64,000 nt of DNA from Clostridiales bacterium CHKCI001 (GTDB lineage Bacteria; Bacillota; Clostridia; Lachnospirales; Lachnospiraceae), in contig FCNS01000014.1 in the NCBI GenBank assembly GCA_900045905.1, positions 124,001 through 188,000 on the forward strand, read 5' to 3'. The notes under the pieces are model-generated. The model saw only the letters and a program-made list of their open reading frames with translations. It made no database searches and was not told the DNA's origin. The stretch's first letter is position 1; each line of letters begins with the position of its first letter. This document shows, piece after piece, positions 36,843 through 45,928 of this stretch. The position numbers were made by a program, and so were the translations under genes.

Positions 36843-37580
36843 ATGCATCATTTTTTCGTAGGTTCGGATCAGGTGAACGGAACGGAAATTCGGATTACTG
36901 GTACGGATGTAAATCATATCCGTAATGTACTGCGTATGAAAGAAGGAGAGGAAGCTCGGATTAGCGATGGAAGAAGTCGGGATTATCGATGTGTTTTAAA
37001 AACAATCACAAAAGAAGAAATTCTGGCTGAAATTTTAGAAGTAGAGGAGTCCAATAAGGAGTTACCTTCCCGTATTTTCTTGTTTCAAGGACTTCCAAAG
37101 TCTGACAAAATGGAATTAATTATACAAAAAACGGTAGAGTTAGGAGTATACCAAATTATTCCAGTAGAAACAAGACGTTGTGTTGTAAAGTTGGATAAAA
37201 AGAAAACAGAAACAAAGAAAAAGCGGTGGAATGCAATTGCAGAAAGTGCGGCAAAACAATCCAATCGAAGTATCATTCCAGAAGTGAAAGATGTAATGAG
37301 TTGGAAAGAGGCACTTTCCTATGCTACAAACTGTAATATCAACTTTATTCCATATGAGTTAGCACAGGGAATGGAAGAAACAAGAGCTTTGATTGATGGG
37401 TTAACTCCAGGAATGGATATTGGAGTTTTTATTGGTCCAGAAGGAGGATTTGATATTTCTGAAGTAGAGGAAGCAGTTGCACTTGGATTTCATCCAATTA
37501 CGCTTGGCAAACGAATTTTGCGTACGGAAACTGCGGGCTTGACAATGTTGTCAATTTTAATGTATCATTTAGAACAGTGA
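36843..37580 (+). CDS. rsmE: 16S rRNA m3U1498 methyltransferase
   Basis: 245 aa, SPOUT-class enzyme. The PUA-like N-terminus (1-75) is followed by the knotted domain with IFLFQGLPKSDKMELIIQK, FIGPEGGF and LGKRILRTETAGLT, the SAM-binding knot. RBS AGGAGGG. It sits 27 bases after prmA, both being ribosome modification genes. Confidence 0.95.
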   Translation: MHHFFVGSDQVNGTEIRITGTDVNHIRNVLRMKEGEEARISDGRSRDYRCVLKTITKEEILAEILEVEESNKELPSRIFLFQGLPKSDKMELIIQKTVELGVYQIIPVETRRCVVKLDKKKTETKKKRWNAIAESAAKQSNRSIIPEVKDVMSWKEALSYATNCNINFIPYELAQGMEETRALIDGLTPGMDIGVFIGPEGGFDISEVEEAVALGFHPITLGKRILRTETAGLTMLSILMYHLEQ

Positions 37581-37599
37581 TTGACACAGGAGGAAAGGT

Positions 37600-38757
37600 A
37601 TGGAAGTCTATTTGGATAATTCTGCAACTACAAGGGTATTTCCAGAAGTACAAGAGTTAATAAAGGAGACGATGGATGTAGCGTATGGAAACCCATCTTC
37701 CTTGCATCACAAAGGTGTAGAAGCAGAAGGTTATATAAAAAAAGCAAAAACACAGATTGCAAAATGCTTAAAGGTACAGGAAAAAGAAATTATTTTTACA
37801 TCAGGAGGAACCGAGTCCAATAATATGGCTATTATTGGAACTGCAATGGCAAATCGGAGAGCTGGTATGCACATTATTACGTCCTCAATTGAACATCCAA
37901 GTGTAATACAGCCAATGAAATATTTAGAGGAATTAGGGTTTCGAGTAACATACTTACCAGTACATAGTGATGGTATGATTTGTATGGAGGCTTTAGAGGA
38001 AGCACTGGATGAAGAAACGATTTTAGTTTCTCTTATGTATGTAAATAATGAAATTGGAACCATTCAGCCAATCGAGGAAGCAGCTGCAAAGATAAAAAAG
38101 AAAAATCCTGCAATTATATTCCATGTAGATGCGATTCAGGCGTTTGGAAAAATGACCATTCGTCCAAAAAAACAGGGAATCGATTTACTTTCCGTCAGTG
38201 GCCATAAAATTCATGGTCCAAAAGGGATTGGATTTTTATATGCAAATGAAAAAGTGAAAATAAAACCAATCTTGCTTGGAGGAGGACAGCAGAGCGGAAT
38301 GCGTTCAGGAACGGATAACGTACCTGGAATTGCAGGAATGGGGCTAGCGGCAGAAATGGTATATGCTCACTTAGAAACAGAAAGAAGTCGTCTGTATGAA
38401 CTGAGACAAGCATTTATTAAAGGAATGCAGGAATTAGAAGGTGTGACCGTAAACGGTGGCAGTCCAGAAACGAGTGCACCACATATTGTCAGTGTAAGTT
38501 TTGAGGGAGTAAGAAGTGAGGTGTTACTGCACGCATTAGAAGAGCAGGAAATTTATGTTTCCGCAGGTTCCGCATGTTCTTCCAATAAACCAGCGATTAG
38601 TGCTACATTGAAAAGCATTGGAATAAAAAAAGAATTATTGGAATCTACGATTCGTTTTAGCTTTGGAGCATATACAACGATGGAAGATATTCGTGCAGCA
38701 CAAAATGCAATTAAAACATTGCTTCCAATGCTTCGCAGATATTGGAGAAAAAAATAA
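37600..38757 (+). CDS. Cysteine desulfurase (NifS/IscS family, NifZ-like)
   Basis: 385 aa, PLP enzyme giving persulfide sulfur and alanine from cysteine. Start MEVYLDNSATTRVFPE is typical. HVDAIQAFGK and SVSGHKIHGPKGIGFLY hold the PLP lysine; the active cysteine is in SAGSACSSNK. It lies 52 bases before thiI, as B. subtilis NifZ does, so the sulfur probably goes to 4-thiouridine in tRNA. RBS AGGAGGAAAGG. Confidence 0.92.
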   Translation: MEVYLDNSATTRVFPEVQELIKETMDVAYGNPSSLHHKGVEAEGYIKKAKTQIAKCLKVQEKEIIFTSGGTESNNMAIIGTAMANRRAGMHIITSSIEHPSVIQPMKYLEELGFRVTYLPVHSDGMICMEALEEALDEETILVSLMYVNNEIGTIQPIEEAAAKIKKKNPAIIFHVDAIQAFGKMTIRPKKQGIDLLSVSGHKIHGPKGIGFLYANEKVKIKPILLGGGQQSGMRSGTDNVPGIAGMGLAAEMVYAHLETERSRLYELRQAFIKGMQELEGVTVNGGSPETSAPHIVSVSFEGVRSEVLLHALEEQEIYVSAGSACSSNKPAISATLKSIGIKKELLESTIRFSFGAYTTMEDIRAAQNAIKTLLPMLRRYWRKK

Positions 38758-38809
38758 ATCGTTAAAGATCAGTAATAGAAAAATAAAAAAGAAAGGCTTG
38801 GTGTAATTT

Positions 38810-39994
38810 ATGACATTTCAGGCATTTTTAATTAAATATGCAGAGATCGGTATTAAAGGAAAGAACCGTTATATATTTGAAGATGCGTTAGTGAAACATA
38901 TTCGTCGTGCATTAAAACGAGTAGAGGGAAACTTTAATGTTTCCAAAGCAATGGGACGTATCTATGTGAATGTGGAATCAAATTACGATTATGATGAAGT
39001 AATGGAGGCACTTCAGTGTATTTTTGGTATTGTATGGATTTGTCCAGTTGTTCAGATACCCGATCATGGATTCGAAGATTTGAGTAAAAGGGTAGTAGAA
39101 TATATTGAGCAGGTTTATCCAGAAAAACCAAAGACATTTAAGGTTGATTCACGCCGTTCCCGTAAAAATTATCCGTTAAATTCCCAGGAAATGAACCGAG
39201 AATTGGGAGGAATTATTTTGGATGCTTTCCCAGATATGAGAGTTGATGTTCATAAACCAGAAATGATGCTTCATATCGAGGTGAGAGAAAAGTTTATTAA
39301 TATCTATTCCAAAGAGATTCCAGGTCCAGGAGGAATGCCAATTGGAACAAATGGAAAGGCAATGCTTTTATTGTCAGGAGGAATTGATAGTCCAGTTGCT
39401 GGATATATGATTGCAAAACGAGGGGTATTTTTGGATGCAACTTATTTCCATGCGCCGCCATACACAAGCGAAAGAGCAAAGCAGAAAGTAGTGGATTTGG
39501 CAAAAGAGGTTGCAAAATACTCAGGACCGATTCGTCTCCATATTGTAAACTTTACAGATATTCAGCTTTATATTTATGATAAATGTCCACATGAAGAATT
39601 AACAATTATTATGAGACGTTATATGATGCGGATTGCGGAAGAATTAGCGAAACGTTCTGGTGCAATGGGACTTGTTACAGGAGAGAGTATTGGACAAGTG
39701 GCTTCTCAAACAATGCAAAGTTTGGCTGCTACGAATGAAGTATGTACTATGCCAGTATTTCGTCCAGTAATTGGATTTGATAAACAGGAAATTGTAGAAT
39801 TAGCAGTAAAGATTGGTACTTATGAAACGTCAATTCAACCGTTTGAAGACTGCTGCACGATTTTTGTAGCAAAACACCCAGTTACAAAGCCTAATATTAA
39901 TGTCATTCGTTCTTCCGAAAAGAAACTGGAAGAAAAAATTGATGCAATGGTTCAAGAGGCATTGGATACAACAGAAATAATTCTTTGTGAGTAA
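38810..39994 (+). CDS. thiI: tRNA 4-thiouridine synthase
   Basis: 394 aa. Ferredoxin-like and THUMP domains (about 1-170), then the PP-loop ATPase with LLSGGIDSPVAGYM. It lacks the C-terminal rhodanese domain of the E. coli enzyme, as in other Gram-positives, so sulfur should be handed over from the neighbouring desulfurase. A conserved CCT motif (EDCCTIFVAKHP) is present near the C-terminus. A dispersed hairpin repeat begins at the stop codon. Confidence 0.94.
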   Translation: MTFQAFLIKYAEIGIKGKNRYIFEDALVKHIRRALKRVEGNFNVSKAMGRIYVNVESNYDYDEVMEALQCIFGIVWICPVVQIPDHGFEDLSKRVVEYIEQVYPEKPKTFKVDSRRSRKNYPLNSQEMNRELGGIILDAFPDMRVDVHKPEMMLHIEVREKFINIYSKEIPGPGGMPIGTNGKAMLLLSGGIDSPVAGYMIAKRGVFLDATYFHAPPYTSERAKQKVVDLAKEVAKYSGPIRLHIVNFTDIQLYIYDKCPHEELTIIMRRYMMRIAEELAKRSGAMGLVTGESIGQVASQTMQSLAATNEVCTMPVFRPVIGFDKQEIVELAVKIGTYETSIQPFEDCCTIFVAKHPVTKPNINVIRSSEKKLEEKIDAMVQEALDTTEIILCE

Positions 39995-40039
39995 ACAAAA
40001 AGAACCTTCATTGGAGCTTCTTTTTGCATATTATGATAA
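39995..40039 (-). repeat. Dispersed hairpin repeat, copy D
   Basis: Minus-strand reading TTATCATAATATGC, then AAAAAGAAGCTCCAATG and AAGGTTCTTTTTGT. Like copy B it has five-A and five-T arms, an example of paired changes. It overlaps the thiI stop codon region. Confidence 0.8.
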
Positions 40040-40044
40040 CAAAA

Positions 40045-40068
40045 TGGAGGTGTGTATACACACCTCCA
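40045..40068 (-). terminator. Terminator of the HPr-like gene
   Basis: A perfect 24-base palindrome (TGGAGGTGTGTA and its complement) with TTTT on the - strand side, just after the HPr-like stop codon. It may also stop thiI readthrough. Confidence 0.75.
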
Positions 40069-40089
40069 CTCTATCAAATAGCAATAAAA

Positions 40090-40323
40090 TTATTTAATGA
40101 TATATGGATCCAATGCTTTTAATACTGTATCAATATCATCTTCTACATGGATGTTTAAATCGATTGGTTTCGATAAATCCAAAGAGAAAATACCCATAAT
40201 TGACTTAGCATCGATTACGTATCTGCCAGATACAAGATCGAAATCATAATCAAACTTTGTTAACTCATTGACAAAGGATTTTACTTTGTCGATTGAATTT
40301 AAAGAAATTTTAACTGTAGTCAT
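40090..40323 (-). CDS. HPr/Crh-like protein without the active-site histidine
   Basis: 77 aa from the ATG at 40323, nine bases after AGGAGG; a GTG three codons upstream touches the RBS and is unlikely. The fold matches HPr: KFDYDFDLVSGRYVIDAKSIMGIFSLDL aligns in two parts with the HPr region around Ser46 (KSIMG), here Ser41. The GIHARPA segment that carries phospho-His15 is replaced by NSIDKVK. It therefore cannot act as a PTS phosphocarrier but keeps the HprK target serine, as Crh does in Bacillus. A regulatory role is inferred. Confidence 0.8.
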   Translation of the reverse strand: MTTVKISLNSIDKVKSFVNELTKFDYDFDLVSGRYVIDAKSIMGIFSLDLSKPIDLNIHVEDDIDTVLKALDPYIIK

Positions 40324-40370
40324 TGGAAACACCCTCCTATTTCATATGAATTCATGAATGCATTGCATAT

Positions 40371-40389
40371 CTATGTATATACTACATAG
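40371..40389. promoter_or_regulatory. Inverted repeat upstream of the HPr-like gene
   Basis: CTATGTA-TATAC-TACATAG, seven-base arms, about 50 bases before the HPr-like start. It may be an operator. The rest of the gap to mtaB (40390-40593) is AT-rich with no feature I can support beyond presumed promoters. Confidence 0.4.
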
Positions 40390-40593
40390 AAACTGGGGAA
40401 AAGTCAAGATACAAATCGACAAAAATATAAGAAAGGATAGGCAAGCGTAACTATTGATTTGTCTAGGCGAACAAAGGAAATTTTACTTATAAAATTAATC
40501 TATTTTTTATTCTATTTAGAAAATGAAAAAGAGAAAATTTCATTTATAAGACGAGCTTGGAGAATTTTATAGATACGAATAAATCGTGCAAAA

Positions 40594-41901
40594 ATGAGTA
40601 AAAAAGTTGCATTTCATACATTAGGCTGTAAAGTAAATACTTATGAAACAGATGCAATGGAGCAGATGCTTTTATCGCATGGATATGAAATTGTTTCATT
40701 TGAAGATCAGGCCGATATTTATATTATTAATACATGTTCCGTTACGAATATGGCAGATCGCAAATCGCGTCAGATGCTGCATAAAGCCAAAAAGAAAAAT
40801 CCGAATGCTGTAGTAGTAGCAGCAGGTTGTTACGTTCAGGCGGCACCAAAAGAGGTTTTAGCAGATGCAGGAGTTGATCTTGTAATTGGAAATAATCGAA
40901 AGCAAGATTTAGTACAAATTTTAGAAGATTATTTTAAGGAGCATAGAGAGGAAGCAGTCATTGATATTAATAAAGAACAAGAGTATGAAGAATTAGAATT
41001 GGACTTTGTATCGGATCATACAAGGGCTTATATTAAAGTACAGGATGGCTGCAATCAGTTTTGCAGTTATTGTATTATTCCATATACGCGGGGACGAATT
41101 CGGAGCCGTGCAAAACAGGATGTAATCTCAGAAATTAAGCGGATTGCAAAAAATGGAACAAAGGAAGTTGTTCTGACTGGAATTCATCTGAGCTCTTATG
41201 GAAAAGATTTTAAAGATGAGACAGACTTATTGGATTTAATAAAAGCGGTTCAGGAAGTGAATGGAATCCAAAGAATTCGTCTTGGTTCATTAGAACCCCG
41301 TATTATTACGTTGGAATTTGCTCAGGAATTGAGAAAATTGGATAAGTTTTGTCCCCATTTTCATTTATCTTTACAGAGTGGATGCGAGGCAACACTGAAA
41401 CGAATGAATCGGCATTATACACCAGAGGAATACTATGAAAAATGTCAAATACTTCGTGAAGTATTTGATCATCCTGCGATTACAACAGATGTAATCGTAG
41501 GATTTCCTGGAGAGACAGAAGAGGAATTTGAAGAAACACGTAAATTCTTAGAAAAAGTAAATTTTTATGAGATGCATGTATTTAAGTATTCCAAACGAAA
41601 AGGTACAAGAGCTGCTGAGATGGAAAATCAAGTTCCAGAACAGACGAAAACAAAAAGAAGTAATATACTGTTGGAATTAGCTCGGAAACGTTCAGAGGAA
41701 TATCGCAGTTTTTGGATTGGAAAAGAAGTAACGGTACTGTTGGAAGAAAAAATAGTGTTGGATGGGAAGTTTTATATGGTTGGACACACAAAAGAGTATG
41801 TAAAAGCAGCTGTAAAAGGAGAATTTTCTTCCAATACTTTTGTGACGGGAAAAATAAATGGATTTTTAAATAATGAAATTGTAAATCTACTTGCTGAATA
41901 A
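40594..41901 (+). CDS. mtaB: tRNA t6A37 methylthiotransferase MtaB
   Basis: 435 aa radical-SAM methylthiotransferase. The N-terminal UPF0004 domain opens FHTLGCKVNTYETD, with further cysteines in NTCSVT and AAGCYVQ; the radical-SAM cluster is CNQFCSYC; a C-terminal TRAM-like region follows residue 370. HTLGCKVN is the MtaB form, against GCQMN in MiaB. It converts t6A to ms2t6A at position 37 of ANN-decoding tRNAs. RBS is weak. Confidence 0.92.
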   Translation: MSKKVAFHTLGCKVNTYETDAMEQMLLSHGYEIVSFEDQADIYIINTCSVTNMADRKSRQMLHKAKKKNPNAVVVAAGCYVQAAPKEVLADAGVDLVIGNNRKQDLVQILEDYFKEHREEAVIDINKEQEYEELELDFVSDHTRAYIKVQDGCNQFCSYCIIPYTRGRIRSRAKQDVISEIKRIAKNGTKEVVLTGIHLSSYGKDFKDETDLLDLIKAVQEVNGIQRIRLGSLEPRIITLEFAQELRKLDKFCPHFHLSLQSGCEATLKRMNRHYTPEEYYEKCQILREVFDHPAITTDVIVGFPGETEEEFEETRKFLEKVNFYEMHVFKYSKRKGTRAAEMENQVPEQTKTKRSNILLELARKRSEEYRSFWIGKEVTVLLEEKIVLDGKFYMVGHTKEYVKAAVKGEFSSNTFVTGKINGFLNNEIVNLLAE

Positions 41902-41990
41902 TAAAAAATGTATTACAATAGAATCATTGAGATGACAAAGGTAAGAGTGTGGAAGTTGTAGATTTAAAAATGTGGTATTAGGAGGTAACT

Positions 41991-42245
41991 ATGGCAGATT
42001 TATCAAATACTCAGTTTATTCGTGTATCTCAGCCAAACCGTGTTGAGATTAGTGATGTGTTAGAACAGGTTTATAAAGCTTTGAAGCAAAAAGGATATAA
42101 CCCAGTGAGTCAGCTTGTTGGATATTTAATGTCAGGAGATCCAACTTATATTACAAGTTACAATAATGCGAGAAACTTAATTATGAAAGTAGAGAGAGAT
42201 GAAATTTTAGAAGAATTAATTAAGCATTATGTGGATAAGATGTAA
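41991..42245 (+). CDS. ireB: IreB-family regulatory phosphoprotein (YrzL)
   Basis: 84 aa, UPF0297. The N-terminal SNTQF threonine is the region phosphorylated by PASTA kinases in enterococci. [19 protein letters not shown] is the family core. RBS AGGAGG. First of the conserved ireB-yqgF-DUF1292 set. It likely links cell-envelope kinase signalling to resistance and growth. Confidence 0.95.
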   Translation: MADLSNTQFIRVSQPNRVEISDVLEQVYKALKQKGYNPVSQLVGYLMSGDPTYITSYNNARNLIMKVERDEILEELIKHYVDKM

Positions 42246-42260
42246 GTAGTGGGAGATTTT

Positions 42261-42698
42261 ATGCGTATATTAGGGCTGGATTATGGTTCTAGAACAGTAG
42301 GTGTTGCGGTGAGTGATCCGTTAATGCTTACTGCTCAAGCCGTAGAGACGATTACTCGTAAGGAAGAAAATAAATTGCGCCGTACGCTGGCACGTCTAGA
42401 GGTTTTGGCGAAAGAATATGAGGTTAGTGAGATTGTACTTGGATTACCAAAGAATATGAATAATACGATTGGAGATCGGGCAGAAAAAACCATGACATTT
42501 GGAGCCATGGTAGAACGGCGTACCGGTCTTAAAGTGGTATATTGGGATGAAAGAATGACAACAATATCAGCAGAGCGTGTTTTGATGGAAACGGGCATCC
42601 GTAGAGAACATCGGAAAGATGTGATTGATCAGATTGCAGCGGTTTTTATCTTACAAGGATATTTAGATTCAAGGAATGAATGCCGGAGGAATGGATAA
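42261..42698 (+). CDS. yqgF: YqgF/RuvX RNase H-fold nuclease
   Basis: 145 aa from ATG 42261 (GGGAG upstream). Catalytic pattern: [16 protein letters not shown] at the start, a middle Glu in [11 protein letters not shown], and DERMTT with the late [14 protein letters not shown]. The family is a putative Holliday junction resolvase and 16S rRNA 5'-end processing factor. It is between ireB and DUF1292. Confidence 0.94.
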   Translation: MRILGLDYGSRTVGVAVSDPLMLTAQAVETITRKEENKLRRTLARLEVLAKEYEVSEIVLGLPKNMNNTIGDRAEKTMTFGAMVERRTGLKVVYWDERMTTISAERVLMETGIRREHRKDVIDQIAAVFILQGYLDSRNECRRNG

Positions 42699-42699
42699 C

Positions 42700-42990
42700 A
42701 TGGAAGAAACAAAACAGCAGATAAATCAGAAACAGGCAGAAAAAATCCGGTTTCAAACAGAAGATGGAGCATATGAAGAACTGTTTGTATTAGAGGAAAC
42801 GAAATTAAATGGAGTAAACTATTTATTAGTTACGGACTCAGAAGAAGAAGAGGCGGAATGTTACATTTTTAAAGAAATTTCTGAGGAAGGAAATGAGAAT
42901 GCTGTCTATGAACCTGTAGAAGATGAAACGGAGTTAGACAGCCTTTTAACAATTTTCGAACAATTATTAGATGATGTAGAATTTATCTAA
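42700..42990 (+). CDS. DUF1292 family protein (YrzB-like)
   Basis: 96 aa from ATG 42700, nine bases after GGAGGA; ATG 42691 touches the RBS. Acidic protein with the family's FQTEDG..YEELFVLEETKLNGVNYLLVT pattern, in two visible strands. Function unknown. It overlaps nothing but starts one base after yqgF, so translation is coupled. Confidence 0.88.
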   Translation: MEETKQQINQKQAEKIRFQTEDGAYEELFVLEETKLNGVNYLLVTDSEEEEAECYIFKEISEEGNENAVYEPVEDETELDSLLTIFEQLLDDVEFI

Positions 42991-43043
42991 TGATTTGACA
43001 GAAGTACCGTAATATAAGTGATGATGGATGCTTTGATTTGAAT

Positions 43044-43086
43044 AAAAGAAACCTCCACTGGAGTTTTCTTTTGCATATCACGATAA
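43044..43086 (-). repeat. Dispersed hairpin repeat, copy E
   Basis: Minus-strand reading TTATCGTGATATGC, then AAAAGAAAACTCCAGTGG and AGGTTTCTTTTA. It lies between the DUF1292 gene and the RNase J gene. Confidence 0.8.
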
Positions 43087-43181
43087 GAAAAGAGCGAGAA
43101 ATAAGATTTTTCATCCCAGTCGTTGCATTTCATATTGGGAAGATGAATTGTATCATAGAAATATTAATGGAGGTGTAGAAC

Positions 43182-44846
43182 GTGAATACAGAAGGAACAA
43201 GTGTTAAGATAATCCCTCTCGGAGGATTGGAGCAGATCGGAATGAATATGACTGTAATTGAATATGGTGACAGTATTATAGTGGTCGACTGTGGATTATC
43301 ATTTCCTACAGAAGATATGCTTGGAATTGATTTAGTTATTCCAGATGTTACGTATTTAAAACAAAATGCAGATAAAGTGAAAGGATATGTAATTACACAC
43401 GGACATGAAGATCATATTGGTGCATTACCATATATTTTGAAAGAGGTCAATGCTCCGATTTATGCAACCAAACTGACGATTGGGATTATTGATGGAAAGT
43501 TAAAGGAACATAACTTAACAAAATTGGTAAAAAGAAAAATTGTAAAATATGGACAATCTGTAAATCTTGGAAGTTTTCGAGTTGAATTTATCCGTATGAA
43601 TCATAGTATTGTAGATGCAGCGGCTTTGGCTATTTTTACTCCAATAGGAACGATTATTCATACAGGAGATTTTAAAATTGATTATACGCCAGTATTTGGA
43701 GATAGCGCAGATTTACAACGGTTTGGAGAACTTGGAAAAAAAGGTGTTCTTGCGTTATTATGTGAAAGTACGAATGCGCTTCGGCCAGGGTTTACTATGT
43801 CAGAACGTACCGTAGGAAAGACATTTGATTCTATTTTTGCAGAGCATCGGAATAATCGATTGATTGTAGCAACATTTGCTTCAAACGTGGATCGAGTACA
43901 ACAAATTATTAATACTGCTTGTAAATATGATCGTAAAGTTGTAATTGAAGGACGCAGTATGGTTAATATTATTGGAACTGCGACAGAACTTGGTTATATT
44001 AATGTTCCAGATGGAACAATTATTGATATAGAACAATTGAAAAATTATCCAGATGAGAAGACGGTTATTATCACAACAGGAAGTCAGGGAGAATCTATGG
44101 CGGCCTTGTCTCGTATGGCATCTTCCATTCATCGAAAAGTTTCAATCAATCCACAGGACACCATTATTTTTAGTTCCTCGCCGATTCCAGGTAATGAAAA
44201 GGCAGTGGACAAAGTGATTAATGAACTTTCTATGAAAGGAGCAGAAGTTATTTTCCAAGATACCCATGTATCAGGACATGCCTGCCAGGAAGAGATTAAA
44301 TTAATCTATGCATTGGTACGACCAAAATATGCGATTCCAATTCATGGAGAATATCGTCATCGTATTGCAAATGCAGAAATTGCAGTGGCACTCGGAGTGC
44401 CAAAGGAACAGATCTTTTTAATGCAGTCTGGTGATGTATTAGAAATGGATCAGGATTACGCAGAGATTGTAGACCAGGTTCAGCATGGCGGAGTTTTGGT
44501 AGACGGTTTAGGAGTTGGAGATGTTGGAAATATCGTATTAAGGGATCGCCAGAATTTATCTCAAGATGGTATTATTATTGTTGTGCTCACATTGGAAAAG
44601 TATACAAATCGCCTGCTGGCAGGACCAGATATTGTATCGAGGGGATTTGTGTATGTGCGAGAATCAGAAAATCTTATGGAAGAAGCACATCAAATTGTAA
44701 CAGATGCAGTAGAGAGCTGTTTAATGCATCGAATCAGTGATTGGACGAAGATTAAAAATGTAATTCGGGATACTCTTTCTGAATACCTTTGGAAAAAGAT
44801 GAAGAGGAGTCCAATGATCTTACCGATTATTATGGAGGTAGAATAA
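43182..44846 (+). CDS. rnj: Ribonuclease J
   Basis: 554 aa from GTG 43182 with GGAGGTG. Metallo-beta-lactamase/beta-CASP nuclease with 5'-3' exo and endonuclease activity in mRNA turnover and rRNA maturation. HGHEDHIG at about residues 73-80 is the main metal motif, then NHSIVDA, HTGDFKID, and the beta-CASP SGHACQEE and PIHGEYRH. Size and domain order are normal. Confidence 0.96.
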   Translation: MNTEGTSVKIIPLGGLEQIGMNMTVIEYGDSIIVVDCGLSFPTEDMLGIDLVIPDVTYLKQNADKVKGYVITHGHEDHIGALPYILKEVNAPIYATKLTIGIIDGKLKEHNLTKLVKRKIVKYGQSVNLGSFRVEFIRMNHSIVDAAALAIFTPIGTIIHTGDFKIDYTPVFGDSADLQRFGELGKKGVLALLCESTNALRPGFTMSERTVGKTFDSIFAEHRNNRLIVATFASNVDRVQQIINTACKYDRKVVIEGRSMVNIIGTATELGYINVPDGTIIDIEQLKNYPDEKTVIITTGSQGESMAALSRMASSIHRKVSINPQDTIIFSSSPIPGNEKAVDKVINELSMKGAEVIFQDTHVSGHACQEEIKLIYALVRPKYAIPIHGEYRHRIANAEIAVALGVPKEQIFLMQSGDVLEMDQDYAEIVDQVQHGGVLVDGLGVGDVGNIVLRDRQNLSQDGIIIVVLTLEKYTNRLLAGPDIVSRGFVYVRESENLMEEAHQIVTDAVESCLMHRISDWTKIKNVIRDTLSEYLWKKMKRSPMILPIIMEVE

Positions 44847-44859
44847 TACAATCAGGAAG

Positions 44860-45258
44860 ATGGAAGAACAGAAACGAGAAGTTGATTATCAAAAGTGGAC
44901 CTGGAAAGTATTAGAATATACAGCAAAGGCGGTGATGGGAATTATCGTCATCGCCTTTTTATATCAGGGAGTTACAAAAGGATATGCATTTGGATATGAA
45001 CTGTTCCATTCTGAGCCATTGACAAAAAAGGCAGAGGTAAGTATTGAATTGGAAGTGACAGAACATGATTCAGCATTTGAAATTGGAAAATTATTAGAAC
45101 AGGAAAATATCCTATCCAGTGCACTTGTATTCTGGGCACAATCTTATATATATGAACTGAATATTCGGCCTGGAGTATATCAAGTCAGCAGTGATATGTC
45201 TTCTAGAGAGATTTTAACAATGCTGGATCTAGGAAAACAGGAGAAGTCGTCGGAATGA
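44860..45258 (+). CDS. Short MltG/YceG-like membrane protein, no catalytic domain
   Basis: 132 aa. One helix at about 22-42, then an extracytoplasmic segment with the LysM-like subdomain of MltG (VTEHDSAFEIGKLLEQENIL, RPGVYQVSSDMSSREILTML). The usual transglycosylase domain with its catalytic Glu (another 200 residues) is absent, and the gene ends cleanly, overlapping trmR by four bases. It may be a regulatory or scaffold relative. I see no frameshifted remainder. Confidence 0.7.
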   Translation: MEEQKREVDYQKWTWKVLEYTAKAVMGIIVIAFLYQGVTKGYAFGYELFHSEPLTKKAEVSIELEVTEHDSAFEIGKLLEQENILSSALVFWAQSYIYELNIRPGVYQVSSDMSSREILTMLDLGKQEKSSE

Positions 45259-45896
45259 TAACAAATGAAAGAATGATTGCTTATATTAATTCTCTGGAAT
45301 CTCCAGAGAGTCCCATATGTGAAATGATTAGAAAAGAAGCTTTAGCAGAGATGGTGCCGATCATTCGTAATGAGACAGCCAGCCTGCTGAAGTTTTTTAT
45401 CCGTTTGACAAAACCGATGCATATTTTAGAAGTGGGAACAGCAGTTGGATATTCTGCTATTTTAATGAGTGAATATATGCCAGAAGAAGCTCATATTACT
45501 ACGATTGAAAAATATGAGCCTAGAATTCCGATTGCCAAGGAAAATTTCCATAGAGCAGGAAAAGAGAACGCTATTACATTGCTAGAGGGAGATGCAGCAG
45601 AAATTTTACGCTCATTGGAAGAAAGTTATGACTTGATTTTTATGGATGCTGCAAAGGGACAATACATCCATTTCTTTCCAGATGTAATGAGACTGTTAGC
45701 ATCGGGAGGATTATTGATTTCAGATAATATATTGCAAGATGGGGACATTATTGAGTCTCGATTTGCTGTTACAAGGAGAAACCGTACGATCCATAGTCGA
45801 ATGAGAGAGTATTTATATACATTAAAACATACGCCAGAATTGCAGACTGCAATTATTCCAATTGGAGACGGCGTAGCAGTAAGTACAAAGCAATAG
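45255..45896 (+). CDS. trmR: tRNA 5-hydroxyuridine methyltransferase TrmR
   Basis: 213 aa, O-methyltransferase fold. EVGTAVGYSAILMSEYMP binds SAM, followed by IEKYEP and DLIFMDAAKGQY with the metal-binding Asp. It methylates ho5U34 to mo5U in Bacillus. The downstream U32 protease-like gene makes the substrate, as in the yrrM-yrrN-yrrO order. ATGA overlap couples it to the preceding gene. Confidence 0.92.
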   Translation: MITNERMIAYINSLESPESPICEMIRKEALAEMVPIIRNETASLLKFFIRLTKPMHILEVGTAVGYSAILMSEYMPEEAHITTIEKYEPRIPIAKENFHRAGKENAITLLEGDAAEILRSLEESYDLIFMDAAKGQYIHFFPDVMRLLASGGLLISDNILQDGDIIESRFAVTRRNRTIHSRMREYLYTLKHTPELQTAIIPIGDGVAVSTKQ

Positions 45897-45928
45897 AATA
45901 TTTTACAAAGATATAGTTAAATTGAGAA

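Noticed and set aside
42676-42699. Longer start of the DUF1292 gene inside yqgF
   Set aside because: The GGAGGA site is correctly spaced only for the ATG at 42700.
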